Origin: Treponema sp.
GTDB lineage: Bacteria > Spirochaetota > Spirochaetia > Treponematales > Treponemataceae
Direction: 5' to 3'
DNA length: 64,000 nt
Assembly (NCBI GenBank): GCA_016281495.1
Contig: JAEEIU010000058.1
Span: 22,971-86,970 of the forward strand
The translations under genes and the position numbers were made by a program. This document shows, in pieces, positions 8,163 through 17,243 of this stretch (the first letter of the stretch is position 1; each line of letters begins with the position of its first letter). Under the pieces are notes generated by a model. It searched no databases and had not been told where the DNA came from. It was given only the letters and a program-made list of their open reading frames with translations.

Positions 8163-9322
8163 TTATAACGACGACCGCCCCATTCAACTACGGCAAAGCC
8201 CTGACGTCCTGCAGGTTCAAGCTGCTGTTCTGGAACATCAAACGGCTTGTCCAGCTTAAGGTGGTCAAAGTAAACGCGGATGACGGTGTCCGGTTTTGGA
8301 GATACTTTAAGAGGTGCTTCCCTGTCGATTCTTTCTTTTGTATAGAAGGAGATGAACACATAAGGTTTGCCCTGCATCTCTGGAATCCAGTATTCGTTAA
8401 AGTCGTCGATTTCTTTTTTGTTCAATCCGAGTATGGAAAGTTTTTGCTCAAAGAAAGTCTTAAGCTCTGATGTTGCAACCACAAAACCCTCGGAAAGGTT
8501 GATTGGAGTGTCGTTATCTTTGCTTTCCCAGAAGAGGTAAGGATATTCCTGTCCTGATTTTTTCTCCACGATTTTTCCGTCAGGCCATGCGGTAACCTTC
8601 CATGCCTTGCCCATTTCCGGAATTGATTCTGTAACGCCTCCCTCTGGTGAAACGGAGACTGTGACGTCCTGCTTCTTTGTGGGGTAGAGGTAGATGACCG
8701 GTTTTGCCTTTTCCGACGCTCCTCCGCAGTAAACGTAATATGTCATGCTGTAGGATTTCTGGCTTCCGTCATTGAAAGTTGCGATAAAGCGGTAGAAGTT
8801 TGAGCCCTGGGTAAGGTTGTCAAGTTTTCCGCCTACGTTATAGATGAAGGTCCTGTCTCCCGGCTTGAACTGCTTTAAGACAAAGTCATCTACGCAGACT
8901 CCGCCCAGTTTTTCCTTGCGGCCTTCAAGATGATACTGGATGAATGAATCTGATTCCGGTGCCCACAAAACGCGTATGGACTTGCAGTTTGCGGAAACTT
9001 CACCCTTAAATTGAAGCTTTATGTCATCAACATTTGTAACATTGTAAAGGTATTTTTCCGATCCGTCGCTAGGTTCCGTGATGCGGATGTAGCTGTCCTC
9101 ATAAGAAATTTTTGTGACCTGGGTTTCCTCAATTTCCTTCATGGTGTTGAGGGTATTTTCAAGCTCAGAGATTTTTGATTCAAGGGAATCGATTGTCTCC
9201 TGGTCTGCAATCTGGACTTCCTGAGAAAGTGTATTTGCAACGGTATTTGCCTGGGCTTTTGTGCATGAAACAATCAATACTGCTGATAAAACGACTGATA
9301 AAACAGGTAATATTTTTTTCAA
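8159..9322 (-). CDS. Lipoprotein with KPVIYLYP-type C-terminal domain
   Basis: 387 residues with a lipoprotein signal (VLIVSC, Cys near 20), a short coiled coil (about 40-65, ESKISELENTLNTMKEIEE) and a mixed-strand middle. The C-terminal third contains KPVIYLYPTKKQDVTVSVSP and WKVTAWPDGKI, a pattern I know from uncharacterised bacterial proteins. The start is a TTG at 9320-9322 preceded by AAGGAG, which reads well. It is the first gene of a two-gene lipoprotein operon with the MEMO-like protein; both are likely on the periplasmic side of a membrane. Function unknown. Confidence 0.75.
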   Translation of the reverse strand: MKKILPVLSVVLSAVLIVSCTKAQANTVANTLSQEVQIADQETIDSLESKISELENTLNTMKEIEETQVTKISYEDSYIRITEPSDGSEKYLYNVTNVDDIKLQFKGEVSANCKSIRVLWAPESDSFIQYHLEGRKEKLGGVCVDDFVLKQFKPGDRTFIYNVGGKLDNLTQGSNFYRFIATFNDGSQKSYSMTYYVYCGGASEKAKPVIYLYPTKKQDVTVSVSPEGGVTESIPEMGKAWKVTAWPDGKIVEKKSGQEYPYLFWESKDNDTPINLSEGFVVATSELKTFFEQKLSILGLNKKEIDDFNEYWIPEMQGKPYVFISFYTKERIDREAPLKVSPKPDTVIRVYFDHLKLDKPFDVPEQQLEPAGRQGFAVVEWGGRRYK

Positions 9323-9352
9323 AATAATTCTCCTTCGGTTAAAACCTTTTGT

Positions 9353-9391
9353 AAAAAAAAGACTCCCTTCATATTAACAATGAAAGAAGCC
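9353..9391 (-). terminator. Rho-independent terminator after the PTS IIA gene
   Basis: On the minus strand a 12-bp stem (9391-9380 with 9372-9361, some G-U pairs), seven-base loop and eight T. It separates the IIA gene from the lipoprotein operon. Confidence 0.8.
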
Positions 9392-9414
9392 TTCTCATCA
9401 ATGACAAGTTTAGT

Positions 9415-9861
9415 CTACTCGGTAAGGATTTTTATGACTTCTGCCTTATCCTGAGTGTTAAGAATCTGAGCCCTTTTGTCTGCAGATTTGAACAGAAGGC
9501 TGACTTCTGCCAGGAACTGCAAATGCGGTCCAGTCTTGTTCACTGGGGAAAGAGTCATAATATAGATGCGGCATGGCTCCTGATCCAGGCTGTCAAAATC
9601 AACTGCCTTGTCAGATACACCAATACATGCCACCAGGTCAGAAACAGTATCGGTTTTTCCGTGCGGGATTGCGATTCCGTGCTTCATGCCTGTAGACATT
9701 TTATTCTCACGGTCCTGAACGCATTCCTTAGCGGCCTGCTTATCTGTAACTTTTCCTGCCTTTACCAGGACGTCCAACAATTCATCAATAATTTCATCTT
9801 TAGTTGAACCCTTCAGATGTAACTCTACGGTTTCTGGGGTTAATACTGTTCTTAAGTCCAT
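9415..9861 (-). CDS. PTS EIIA domain protein (PtsN / fructose IIA family)
   Basis: 148 residues, the normal size of a stand-alone EIIA(Fru/Ntr) domain. The phosphorylatable histidine is in GIAIPHGKTD (about residue 68). No IIB or IIC gene is adjacent, so like PtsN it is more likely a regulatory phosphocarrier than part of a sugar permease; in spirochaetes such proteins pair with HPr and HPr kinase elsewhere, which is inference here. Its promoter is a textbook one placed six bases from the ATG, so the message is probably leaderless, and it ends in a clear terminator, making it a single-gene unit. Confidence 0.88.
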   Translation of the reverse strand: MDLRTVLTPETVELHLKGSTKDEIIDELLDVLVKAGKVTDKQAAKECVQDRENKMSTGMKHGIAIPHGKTDTVSDLVACIGVSDKAVDFDSLDQEPCRIYIMTLSPVNKTGPHLQFLAEVSLLFKSADKRAQILNTQDKAEVIKILTE

Positions 9862-9867
9862 ACCCCT

Positions 9868-9896
9868 AGTTTATGTTTACTATGAATATTTGTCAA
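9868..9896 (-). promoter_or_regulatory. Promoter of the PTS IIA gene, leaderless type
   Basis: TTGACA (9896-9891), 17-base spacer, TAAACT (9873-9868), then AGGGGT directly before the ATG at 9861. Transcription should start at or next to the ATG. Confidence 0.75.
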
Positions 9897-9936
9897 GAAA
9901 AAAAAGGGCTTTTTGATGAAAAAAAAGTTAATTTTT

Positions 9937-9956
9937 GACAAAATCAACTAATTGTC
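9937..9956. promoter_or_regulatory. 20-bp palindromic site shared with 19370-19389
   Basis: GACAA-N10-TTGTC, identical at 17 of 20 positions to the site between the -35 and -10 boxes of the P13-like gene. It lies between the divergent IIA and transglycosylase genes. Probable repressor or activator site, protein unknown. Confidence 0.45.
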
Positions 9957-10066
9957 TGTGGGAAAACGGTAAATTTTGGTAAAAAACTACATAATTTTCA
10001 ATAAAATTCAAAAATTCTCTTGCCTTAAATTAAAAAATATGACAGTATTGCCGCACTGAGGTTAAC

Positions 10067-10843
10067 ATGAAGAAGGAACGTACAGGAATTATTAATCCTT
10101 TGGCAGTCGCATGTTGTTCGCTGCTTGTTTTTTTTATGACTCTTTTTATCATCATTCCGGCTGGAATCAGTGCCGCGGATGTGAACACCATCTCTGTGGA
10201 CTACAGTAATGCCCTTGCTATGTTTGATGACGGGGAAGCGGATGAGCCTGAATCTGAGCCTGAGGTTTTTGATCTGGAGCAGTCAGCCCAGGATTTAAAG
10301 CAGCAGGACGATGAGGCCCTTTATCTTTTAAGGCAGCCCAAGACTCGTGCCAGTGTTGAATGGTTTTATATCGGTGTAACAGGAAACCGTGATGTAAGCC
10401 TTGCAATCCTTGAGGCCGCAGATGAAAACAATATTCCGCTTTCACTTGCATTTTCCCTTGCCTATGCCGAAAGCCGCTATAAACCCACTGCAAAAAACGT
10501 TAACACAAACGGAAGCGTGGACCGTGGACTCTTTCAGTTGAACAGCGGTACATTCAAGAACCTTACGGAAGCACAGTTCTATGACCCGAAGGTTTCTGCC
10601 CACAAGGGACTTGAGCATCTTAGGTTTTGTCTTGATACTGCAGGAAATGAGATTGCCGCAATGGCAATGTACAATGCCGGAACAAACAAAGTTCATGACA
10701 ACCGAACTCCAAAGGTTACGCTTGATTACATCTCACAGATTGAATCTTACCGCAATGCCCTGGACCAGAGTTTTGAGACGGAAGTGCTGAGCCTGTATGT
10801 AAACCCAGACAATGATGAGGCAAAGCTTGCATTATTCCGCTGA
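10067..10843 (+). CDS. Membrane-anchored lytic transglycosylase (SLT domain)
   Basis: 258 residues. One membrane helix or uncleaved signal at about 10-36, an acidic linker (DDGEADEPESEPE), then an SLT/lysozyme-like domain: catalytic glutamate in FSLAYAESRYKP (about residue 135), then GSVDRGLFQLN and AMAMYNAGTNKV. Such enzymes cleave the glycan strand of peptidoglycan with 1,6-anhydro product. The ATG follows CTGAGGTTAAC, an adequate binding site. The end overlaps the convergent CYTH gene by 12 bases. The last 40 residues lie outside the catalytic fold. Confidence 0.87.
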   Translation: MKKERTGIINPLAVACCSLLVFFMTLFIIIPAGISAADVNTISVDYSNALAMFDDGEADEPESEPEVFDLEQSAQDLKQQDDEALYLLRQPKTRASVEWFYIGVTGNRDVSLAILEAADENNIPLSLAFSLAYAESRYKPTAKNVNTNGSVDRGLFQLNSGTFKNLTEAQFYDPKVSAHKGLEHLRFCLDTAGNEIAAMAMYNAGTNKVHDNRTPKVTLDYISQIESYRNALDQSFETEVLSLYVNPDNDEAKLALFR

Positions 10844-11431
10844 GGAAAGTTCCCCGAGCATTTCGCTGTAATAACGCTTTTCTATTTTATCCCGACCTAT
10901 TCCGGTCATATCCAGCAGTTCAAAAAGTTTATCCTGGGCATATCTGATGTTCTCTTCTCTGTCGTCTTTGGTGAGTATTTCAATTTCAAGAAAGTCTCCC
11001 AATGGCGGCACGTTGCATAACTCAAAGCTTACGGTAGATTCCCTCTGTGGATTTGCCCTTATCATCCATACCATGACGGACTTGTGTTTCTTAAGTATTA
11101 CTGAGTACCCTATGTCCTTGAGGAATGCCTCTAGGGGCTCAGGGTTTGATATGGTACATTCCTTTTCGTCATTAACTTCTATGGTTTGCCCCTGGTCGTT
11201 TGTGCGAAGTTCTTTGCGTTTGTAGGTGACAATGGTTTCAGGATGTGTTTCCCTTGGCTCGTTTGGTACACCGCTTTCTTTTCGTATGCGGATTTTTTTC
11301 TTGCATGAGTCAGAACTTCCCCAGTAAAAGTCATCGCGCTGGATGCAGTTAGTGTAAGTGGCGAATGAGTTGAGCTTTTCGATAAGTGCTTCCCGGTTCT
11401 CTACATGTACCTTGAGTTCAATTTCCGTCAT
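10832..11431 (-). CDS. CYTH-domain phosphohydrolase (class IV adenylate cyclase / triphosphatase family)
   Basis: 199 residues. The N-terminus has the family ExExK motif as EIELKVHV, followed by charged strand pairs of the triphosphate tunnel (RDDFYWGSSD, KKIRIRKESG, ETIVTYKRKEL, VMVWMIR, SFELCNVPPLGDFLEIEIL). Members hydrolyse inorganic or organic triphosphates, or make cAMP in the CyaB branch. Which one applies cannot be read from the sequence. It is 15 bases downstream of lysA and probably shares its promoter. Confidence 0.82.
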   Translation of the reverse strand: MTEIELKVHVENREALIEKLNSFATYTNCIQRDDFYWGSSDSCKKKIRIRKESGVPNEPRETHPETIVTYKRKELRTNDQGQTIEVNDEKECTISNPEPLEAFLKDIGYSVILKKHKSVMVWMIRANPQRESTVSFELCNVPPLGDFLEIEILTKDDREENIRYAQDKLFELLDMTGIGRDKIEKRYYSEMLGELSSAE

Positions 11432-11446
11432 ATACCTTCCTTTTCT

Positions 11447-12712
11447 TTAATTGAATGAATCCAGACCAGAGAAATCCAGTGTGGCAAAATAGTCTTCTAT
11501 TGTTTCCTGCCTTCTTATCTGAACGATTGAATTGTCGGGACGCAAAAGGAGTTCTCCTGCCCTGAGCTTTCCGTTGTAGTTGAATCCCATGGCCCGTCCG
11601 TGTGCACCCGCATCATGAATGATGAGGATGTCTCCCTCGGTAATCTCTGGAAGTTCCCTTTGTACCGCAAATTTGTCGCAGTTTTCGCAAAGGCTTCCGG
11701 TTACGTCATAGATGTGGTCCTTCGGCATGTTTTCCTTTCCGCTAACCTGAACCTCGTGGTATGCTCCGTACATTCCGGGGCGCATAAGGTCTGCCATGCT
11801 CGCATCAACACCGATGTAGTTGCGGTAGATGTCCTTGTGGTGGATTGCCGTGGTAATGAGGTATCCGTAGGGGCCTGTTATCGGGCGGCCGCATTCAAAA
11901 TAAACCGCCAGGGGGTCCAGTCCCGCCGGCACTATTTTCTGAACATAAAGCTCGTGGATTTTTCCCGCAATGTATTCAAGGTCAAGTTTTTTCTGTCCGG
12001 GCTTGTATGGAATTCCAAGGCCTCCGCCAAGGTCAACGAATTCAATGTTAACTCCGCATTCCTTTTGAACGTCGAGCACCAGGTCAAAGATGATCTGTGC
12101 AGTGTCCGCAAAGAAGTCGGGGTTCAGCTCGTTGGATGCAACCATTGTGTGCATGCCGAAATGCTTAACTCCACGTTCCCTGCAGATTTTGTATGCCTCA
12201 ATCATCTGTTCGCGTGTAAGGCCATATTTTGCCTCTTCCGGTTTTCCGATGATTGCATTTCCACCCTTCTTGAGTGGGCCCGGGTTGTAGCGGAAACAGA
12301 TAGTCTCGGGAAGCTTTCCTCCAAGTGCATCGCTAAGGAAATCTATGTGGGTGATGTCGTCCAGGTTGATTATTGCACCCAGACGGTATGCCTCCTTGAA
12401 TTCGATTGCCGGAGTGTTGTTGCTTGTGAACATTATGTGCTTGCCGGTGATTCCAGCCTTTTCGCACAAAAGGAGTTCAGGTAAGGATGAACAGTCTCCA
12501 CCCGCACCCTCGCTCTTGAGTATCTTGAGGATGTAGGGGTTGGGGAGTGCCTTTACGGCAAAGTACTCGCGGAATTCGGGAAATGAGCTGAATGCCTTGT
12601 TAAAGTAGCGCATGTTGTCACGGATGGCCTTTTCGTCATAAAGATAAAACGGCGTCTGATATTTTTTTGTCAGCTCCACAAGCTGATCGTGTGTCAATGG
12701 AAATGTATTCAT
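11447..12712 (-). CDS. lysA: Diaminopimelate decarboxylase-family PLP enzyme
   Basis: 421 residues of fold type III PLP decarboxylase. PLP lysine in EYFAVKALPNP (about residue 49), glycine loop FVDLGGGLGIPY, phosphate-binding GR in YFECGRPITGPYG, and the dimer-contributed C-E motif in TGSLCENCDKFA. LysA converts meso-diaminopimelate to lysine. The ENCD and DAGAHG signatures support LysA rather than ornithine or carboxynorspermidine decarboxylases, although those share the fold. The start follows a promoter placed six bases upstream (leaderless). The downstream CYTH gene is co-oriented. Confidence 0.87.
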   Translation of the reverse strand: MNTFPLTHDQLVELTKKYQTPFYLYDEKAIRDNMRYFNKAFSSFPEFREYFAVKALPNPYILKILKSEGAGGDCSSLPELLLCEKAGITGKHIMFTSNNTPAIEFKEAYRLGAIINLDDITHIDFLSDALGGKLPETICFRYNPGPLKKGGNAIIGKPEEAKYGLTREQMIEAYKICRERGVKHFGMHTMVASNELNPDFFADTAQIIFDLVLDVQKECGVNIEFVDLGGGLGIPYKPGQKKLDLEYIAGKIHELYVQKIVPAGLDPLAVYFECGRPITGPYGYLITTAIHHKDIYRNYIGVDASMADLMRPGMYGAYHEVQVSGKENMPKDHIYDVTGSLCENCDKFAVQRELPEITEGDILIIHDAGAHGRAMGFNYNGKLRAGELLLRPDNSIVQIRRQETIEDYFATLDFSGLDSFN

Positions 12713-12718
12713 GAAAAC

Positions 12719-12747
12719 AGTATGGCATTTTTAGGAATGTGGGTCAA
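12719..12747 (-). promoter_or_regulatory. Promoter of lysA, leaderless type
   Basis: TTGACC (12747-12742), 17-base spacer, CATACT (12724-12719), then GTTTTC and the ATG at 12712. No ribosome binding site fits. Confidence 0.65.
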
Positions 12748-12794
12748 GATAGGATTAGAAATCAGGCATTGTAGATTTTCCATTGGTTTTATGC

Positions 12795-12800
12795 TATAGT
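12795..12800 (+). promoter_or_regulatory. -10 box of the ABC exporter operon
   Basis: TATAGT seven bases (ACGTGTC) before the ATG at 12808, with no ribosome binding site between. The -35 box is unclear (TTGTAG lies 20 bases upstream). Confidence 0.5.
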
Positions 12801-12807
12801 ACGTGTC

Positions 12808-14655
12808 ATGAAAGAAAAAAAGAAGAATGAAGGAAAAAAACGGATAAGTGCAGTAAAGAATAATGTTTTTGCACTAAAGCTTCTCTGGAAAATGTGTCCG
12901 CGCAGGGTTGTGCACATGGCTCTGGCACGCCTCCTGTACTACTTTGGATGGCTTTTTTACAGTGCCTTTTTCATGCGCTATGTGATTAACGCACTTCAGA
13001 CGGGAGAGACTTTCCGTGCGATAATGATTTTCATCGGAATCACGATTGCAGTGTTTGCATCCATGGCACTCTACAACAGTTTCATTCAGGGGAGTGTAAA
13101 GCCCACTACTGATGCGGAAATAAACAAGAAGCTGTATCAAAAATTGTTCAAGAAATCGCGCAATGTTGAACTTGAGTGTTTTGAAAACTCAGACTTTTAC
13201 GACAAATATACGCTCGCCATGAAAAATGCCGACACACGCCTTGTGGAAACAGTGGACATGCTGTTTGGACTTTTGTTCGGTTTTATTGCAAGCATCTGTG
13301 CATTCATCTTCATGTTCCAGGTGGACAGGCTTTCGGTGGCGTTCATTCTGCTTCCAATCATCGGGAACTTCTTTTTCAGGATATTGAACAGCAGGATTGA
13401 CTACAAGCGCAACAAGGAGATGGCACCCCACAACCGTCGCATAGACTACATAAACCGAATCATGTACCTCAAGGATTATGCAAAGGAAATCAGGCTCACG
13501 AACATCTTTAACCTGCTAAAGAGGCAGTACACTGATGCAATTACCGGTGTGGCGGATGTTACGAAAAAATTCGTGTGGAAGTCTGCGTTCCTGCACTGGT
13601 TTTACGTCATGTTCACCTTTACGTTCATTTTCGAAGGCCTCTTGATTTATGGGGCATACAGGACACTCGTTAGCGAGACTATGACCCTGCCGCAGCTGGC
13701 AGTCCTCACGAGCATGATGGTTTCGACGACATGGATTCTGATTGGCTTTACCGACAGTGTTACCGCAAGCTTTAAGAACGGATTATTTGTAGACTACCTC
13801 CGCACCTTCCTTGAATATGAAGAAAAAATTCCCGAGGACTATGACGGTGATGATCCAGGAACAGAAATTGAATCACTTGAATTCCGCAACGTAAGTTTTG
13901 CATACAAGGATGACGTTGTACTGTCCAACCTGAACATGAAGTTTAACGGGGGAAAAACATACGCGCTTGTCGGTCATAATGGAGCTGGAAAATCAACTCT
14001 CATAAAACTGCTGCTTCGCTTTTACGATCCTACCCAGGGAGAAATCCTTTTGAACGGCCGCAACATCAAGGAATACAACCTGCAGAAATACCGCTCACTT
14101 TTTGCAACGGCATTCCAGGATAACAGGATGTTTTCGATGAGTGTTGCAGACAACGTGACACTTGGAGAAGACATTCCGGAAGACAAACGTGAACGGATTG
14201 TTGTTGATGCACTAAAGCTGTCCGGCGTGTATGATAAGGTGATGGAGCTTCCAAAGGGAATAAATACTACCCTTACGCGTGAATTTGATGACGAAGGTGC
14301 GGTTCTTTCCGGCGGTGAATTCCAGAAGATTGTGGTTTCCCGTGCATTTGCAAGACAGTGTCCGATAAAGGTTTTTGACGAGCCTTCCAGTGCGCTTGAC
14401 CCGATTGCAGAATACAAGCTGTTCGACAACATTCTAAAGGTATGCAGGCAGAATACGCTGCTGTTTATTTCCCACAGGCTTTCGTCGGTTCAAAATGCAG
14501 ACCATGTGTTCCTGCTTGAAAACGGTCAGGTCAGGGAAGAGGGAACCCATCGTGAGCTGATGAAAAAGAAAGGCATTTACGCTGACATGTATCAAAAGCA
14601 GGCGGAAAACTATCTTGCAGACAAGAGCAAACAAAAGGAGGGAATCTGGGCATGA
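12808..14655 (+). CDS. ABC exporter half-transporter, subunit A (fused permease-ATPase)
   Basis: 615 residues. An N-terminal membrane domain with about six helices (30-320; RLLYYFGWLFYSAFFMRYV onward) is followed by an ATPase: Walker A GHNGAGKST (about 388-396), signature LSGGEFQK (about 502), Walker B KVFDEPSSALDP with the catalytic Glu, and H-loop ISHRLSS. It is most likely the partner of the next gene in a heterodimeric exporter of type IV fold. The substrate is not shown; no bacteriocin or modification genes are nearby. The start is supported by the -10 box seven bases upstream, and the end overlaps the next ATG by four bases. Confidence 0.88.
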   Translation: MKEKKKNEGKKRISAVKNNVFALKLLWKMCPRRVVHMALARLLYYFGWLFYSAFFMRYVINALQTGETFRAIMIFIGITIAVFASMALYNSFIQGSVKPTTDAEINKKLYQKLFKKSRNVELECFENSDFYDKYTLAMKNADTRLVETVDMLFGLLFGFIASICAFIFMFQVDRLSVAFILLPIIGNFFFRILNSRIDYKRNKEMAPHNRRIDYINRIMYLKDYAKEIRLTNIFNLLKRQYTDAITGVADVTKKFVWKSAFLHWFYVMFTFTFIFEGLLIYGAYRTLVSETMTLPQLAVLTSMMVSTTWILIGFTDSVTASFKNGLFVDYLRTFLEYEEKIPEDYDGDDPGTEIESLEFRNVSFAYKDDVVLSNLNMKFNGGKTYALVGHNGAGKSTLIKLLLRFYDPTQGEILLNGRNIKEYNLQKYRSLFATAFQDNRMFSMSVADNVTLGEDIPEDKRERIVVDALKLSGVYDKVMELPKGINTTLTREFDDEGAVLSGGEFQKIVVSRAFARQCPIKVFDEPSSALDPIAEYKLFDNILKVCRQNTLLFISHRLSSVQNADHVFLLENGQVREEGTHRELMKKKGIYADMYQKQAENYLADKSKQKEGIWA

Positions 14656-16484
14656 AAAACAAGACGAATAAAACCGGTGCAAAAAAATCAAAAAGCACAG
14701 TACTCAAAAACCAGATTTTCCTGTGGAAGCTTTGCTTTAAGACCTGTCCGCTTTACATGATTTACCACCTCTACGATGCATTCAGATATCAGGGTGTCAT
14801 TTTCCTTGAGCATGTTCTTGGAATACGCTATGTCCTTCGCTGTGCTGAATTCCATGAACCGTTTACAAAGGCTCTTTTCTACATCGGGCTAATCCTGATT
14901 TTGAACATAATTCAAATCATTCCGGATGGATTTTTCATCTATGGATGGCAGTACAAATACAAACCGCGTCTGTATCGTGCACTCAAGGAACAGATGTTCA
15001 AGAAGGCGTCGGAAATTGACCTTTACTGCTATGACGATCCGGCATACTACAACGATTTTGTCCTGAGCGTGTCAGAATCCGAAGCGGCCATCGACCGTTT
15101 TCTGGAACTGCTGAACATGGCGGTGCAGGCCCTTACGGTATTGTTCACGACAGGAATCTTCTATCTTATGACGGATCCTGCGGGAATCATATTCGTATTT
15201 GCATCGTTCATCCTGCGCTTTGTCGTTTCAAAAAAACTGAACAAGGTGAATTACGAAAACCGTGTTGCGGTTAACCCACACATGAGAAAGCGTGATTATG
15301 TAAGCCGTGTGTTTTACCTCAAGGATTATGCAAAGGAACTCAGGCTCCACCCAAATGCGGGAACACAGCTTGAAGAAGAATTTGCAGAAGCCAATGACAA
15401 CATCATAAGCGAGCACAAAAAGGTTGCGGGAAAACGTGTGTGGTTCCAGTTCCTCAAGGATTACGGTGTGGGAGACTTTTTGATTGACGGGCTCTACATC
15501 ACATACCTCGTTTACAAGGCGGCGGTACTCCACACGGTAAACTACAGCGATGCGGTAATCCTCTTTAACCGTACGGGAAGCCTCCGCGGTAGCATGACCC
15601 GTTTTGCAGACCTTGGACCAAAGGCTCACGAGAACAGCATGTTTGTAGATAAGATTCATTCGTTCCTTGCATATGAGCCCCGACTTAAAAATGATGAGGG
15701 AGATCCTGTGCCTGATGGTACGGGAGAACTTGTGCTTGATCATGTGAGCTTCAGGTATAACGAAAAAAGCCGTGCTGTCCTTGATGACATATCACTTACC
15801 GTAAAACCAGGAGAACACATTGCGATTGTCGGATACAACGGTGCGGGAAAAACAACGCTCATAAAACTTTTGATGAGGCTGTATGATCCTTCGTCAGGTT
15901 CCATTCAGTATCACGGAAAAAATGTAAGCACGCTAAAGCCCAGCGAATATCATAAGCGCATAGGTGTTGTCTTTCAGGATTATCAGATGTTCGGAGCAAA
16001 CCTTGCGGAAAATGTCGTTATGGACAACATGACCCAAGAGGAAGAAAAGGAACGTGCGCCACAGATAACCGATGCCCTTGATGCAGCAGGATTTGGAGAA
16101 AAGCTTGCTAAATTACCAGACGGACTTTTCACTCAGGTGACGACGGAGTTTGACAAAAAGGGTGTTGATTTTTCCGGTGGAGAAAGTCAAAAGGTTGCGA
16201 TTTCACGTGCGTTCTACAAGAATGCGGATATCCTGATTATGGACGAGCCTTCAAGTGCATTGGATCCGATTGCTGAATACGAATTGAACAAGGCAATGGA
16301 GACTGCCGCAAAGGGAAAGACAGTTTTCTACATTTCACACAGGCTTTCTACAACAAGGGATGCAGACCGCATAATAATGCTGGAGGAAGGACACATAATA
16401 GAAGAGGGCACCCACAAAGAGCTTTTGGCCAAGAACGGAAGATATGCCGAAATGTGGAATGCACAGGCTGGAAAATATAATTAA
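14652..16484 (+). CDS. ABC exporter half-transporter, subunit B (fused permease-ATPase)
   Basis: 610 residues, same layout as its neighbour: basic N-terminus, membrane domain to about 320, then Walker A GYNGAGKTT (about 393), signature FSGGESQK, Walker B ILIMDEPSSALDP and H-loop ISHRLST. Both ATPases keep the catalytic glutamate and a usable signature, so unlike many heterodimeric exporters neither site looks degenerate. The two proteins share blocks such as VFYLKDYAKELRL (YLKDYAKEIRL in subunit A), pointing to an old tandem duplication. ATGA overlap with the first gene gives fixed stoichiometry. Confidence 0.88.
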   Translation: MKNKTNKTGAKKSKSTVLKNQIFLWKLCFKTCPLYMIYHLYDAFRYQGVIFLEHVLGIRYVLRCAEFHEPFTKALFYIGLILILNIIQIIPDGFFIYGWQYKYKPRLYRALKEQMFKKASEIDLYCYDDPAYYNDFVLSVSESEAAIDRFLELLNMAVQALTVLFTTGIFYLMTDPAGIIFVFASFILRFVVSKKLNKVNYENRVAVNPHMRKRDYVSRVFYLKDYAKELRLHPNAGTQLEEEFAEANDNIISEHKKVAGKRVWFQFLKDYGVGDFLIDGLYITYLVYKAAVLHTVNYSDAVILFNRTGSLRGSMTRFADLGPKAHENSMFVDKIHSFLAYEPRLKNDEGDPVPDGTGELVLDHVSFRYNEKSRAVLDDISLTVKPGEHIAIVGYNGAGKTTLIKLLMRLYDPSSGSIQYHGKNVSTLKPSEYHKRIGVVFQDYQMFGANLAENVVMDNMTQEEEKERAPQITDALDAAGFGEKLAKLPDGLFTQVTTEFDKKGVDFSGGESQKVAISRAFYKNADILIMDEPSSALDPIAEYELNKAMETAAKGKTVFYISHRLSTTRDADRIIMLEEGHIIEEGTHKELLAKNGRYAEMWNAQAGKYN

Positions 16485-16499
16485 GACGGGGCTGATGAA

Positions 16500-17234
16500 C
16501 TATCTTATTATTTTTCCTTCCTTGTTCTTGATTCTTTGTGCATAGTCAAAGATGTCCTTGAGCGGTGTGTCAAATTCCATGCCGCCTAGGGGAAGCTTTT
16601 CCGGAGATGGAATCATAAAGTTAACATCGTGGATGTCGCTTCCGCTTGTAACGGGAAATTCATATTGTTTTGCATACAGTTCCGCAAGCTCGTTCTCCTG
16701 TGGCCTGTTGCCGGCATTGTAAATTTCCACGCCATGTACTTCTCTGGGGTGGACATGGATTGCCCTGATGTAATCGCGAAGCCTGAACGGATGGGCCTGA
16801 ATCATGAGGCCGTTTTCCCGGTTTACAGCTTCAAATAGTTCCTGGTGGCGCATGGTTTCAACCTCTGGATGTTCATAAAGCCATTCTTTGCCCAGACCAT
16901 AAACCAGATAATCGTCTCCGTTGAATGTCTGTTCAATTCCAAAGAAAACCTTGAATTCCCTGTCGGTACCAGTAAGGCCGTTCTCCCTGTTGAATGACTC
17001 TGCCTTTGCAAGGGCCGCCTCGTATCCGCTGCAATATTCGTCAATACGCTGGTGCCAGTTGGCTTCACGAGAGACACAAGTGTTGCCGCCGAAAAAATGA
17101 TCGGTTACAAAAATGCCTGAATATCCCGCCTTGAAAAACGGCTCGATATAATCTTCCCCACCAGAGTGCCCGCAGGCACTGGCTTGTTTTGTGTGGAGAT
17201 GAGTTTCGTATTTATATGTTTTCATAATGTCCAT
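16500..17234 (-). CDS. PHP-domain phosphoesterase, histidinol-phosphatase-like
   Basis: About 244 residues (241 if the second ATG at 17225 is used). The metal-binding motifs of the PHP fold are intact: HLHT, TDHFFGG, IEQTF, QAHPFRLRDY, VHGVEIYNAGN, SGSDIHD. It should be a metal-dependent phosphoesterase of unknown substrate; no histidine biosynthesis gene is close, so a hisK role is not supported. It starts ten bases after metY on the same strand and is likely co-transcribed with it. Confidence 0.82.
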   Translation of the reverse strand: MDIMKTYKYETHLHTKQASACGHSGGEDYIEPFFKAGYSGIFVTDHFFGGNTCVSREANWHQRIDEYCSGYEAALAKAESFNRENGLTGTDREFKVFFGIEQTFNGDDYLVYGLGKEWLYEHPEVETMRHQELFEAVNRENGLMIQAHPFRLRDYIRAIHVHPREVHGVEIYNAGNRPQENELAELYAKQYEFPVTSGSDIHDVNFMIPSPEKLPLGGMEFDTPLKDIFDYAQRIKNKEGKIIR

Positions 17235-17243
17235 ACTAACATA

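Noticed and set aside
11600..12484. 294-residue open frame on the plus strand
   Set aside because: It is antisense to lysA, whose PLP and active-site motifs are intact; the frame has a Cys/Val-rich shadow composition and no start signal.
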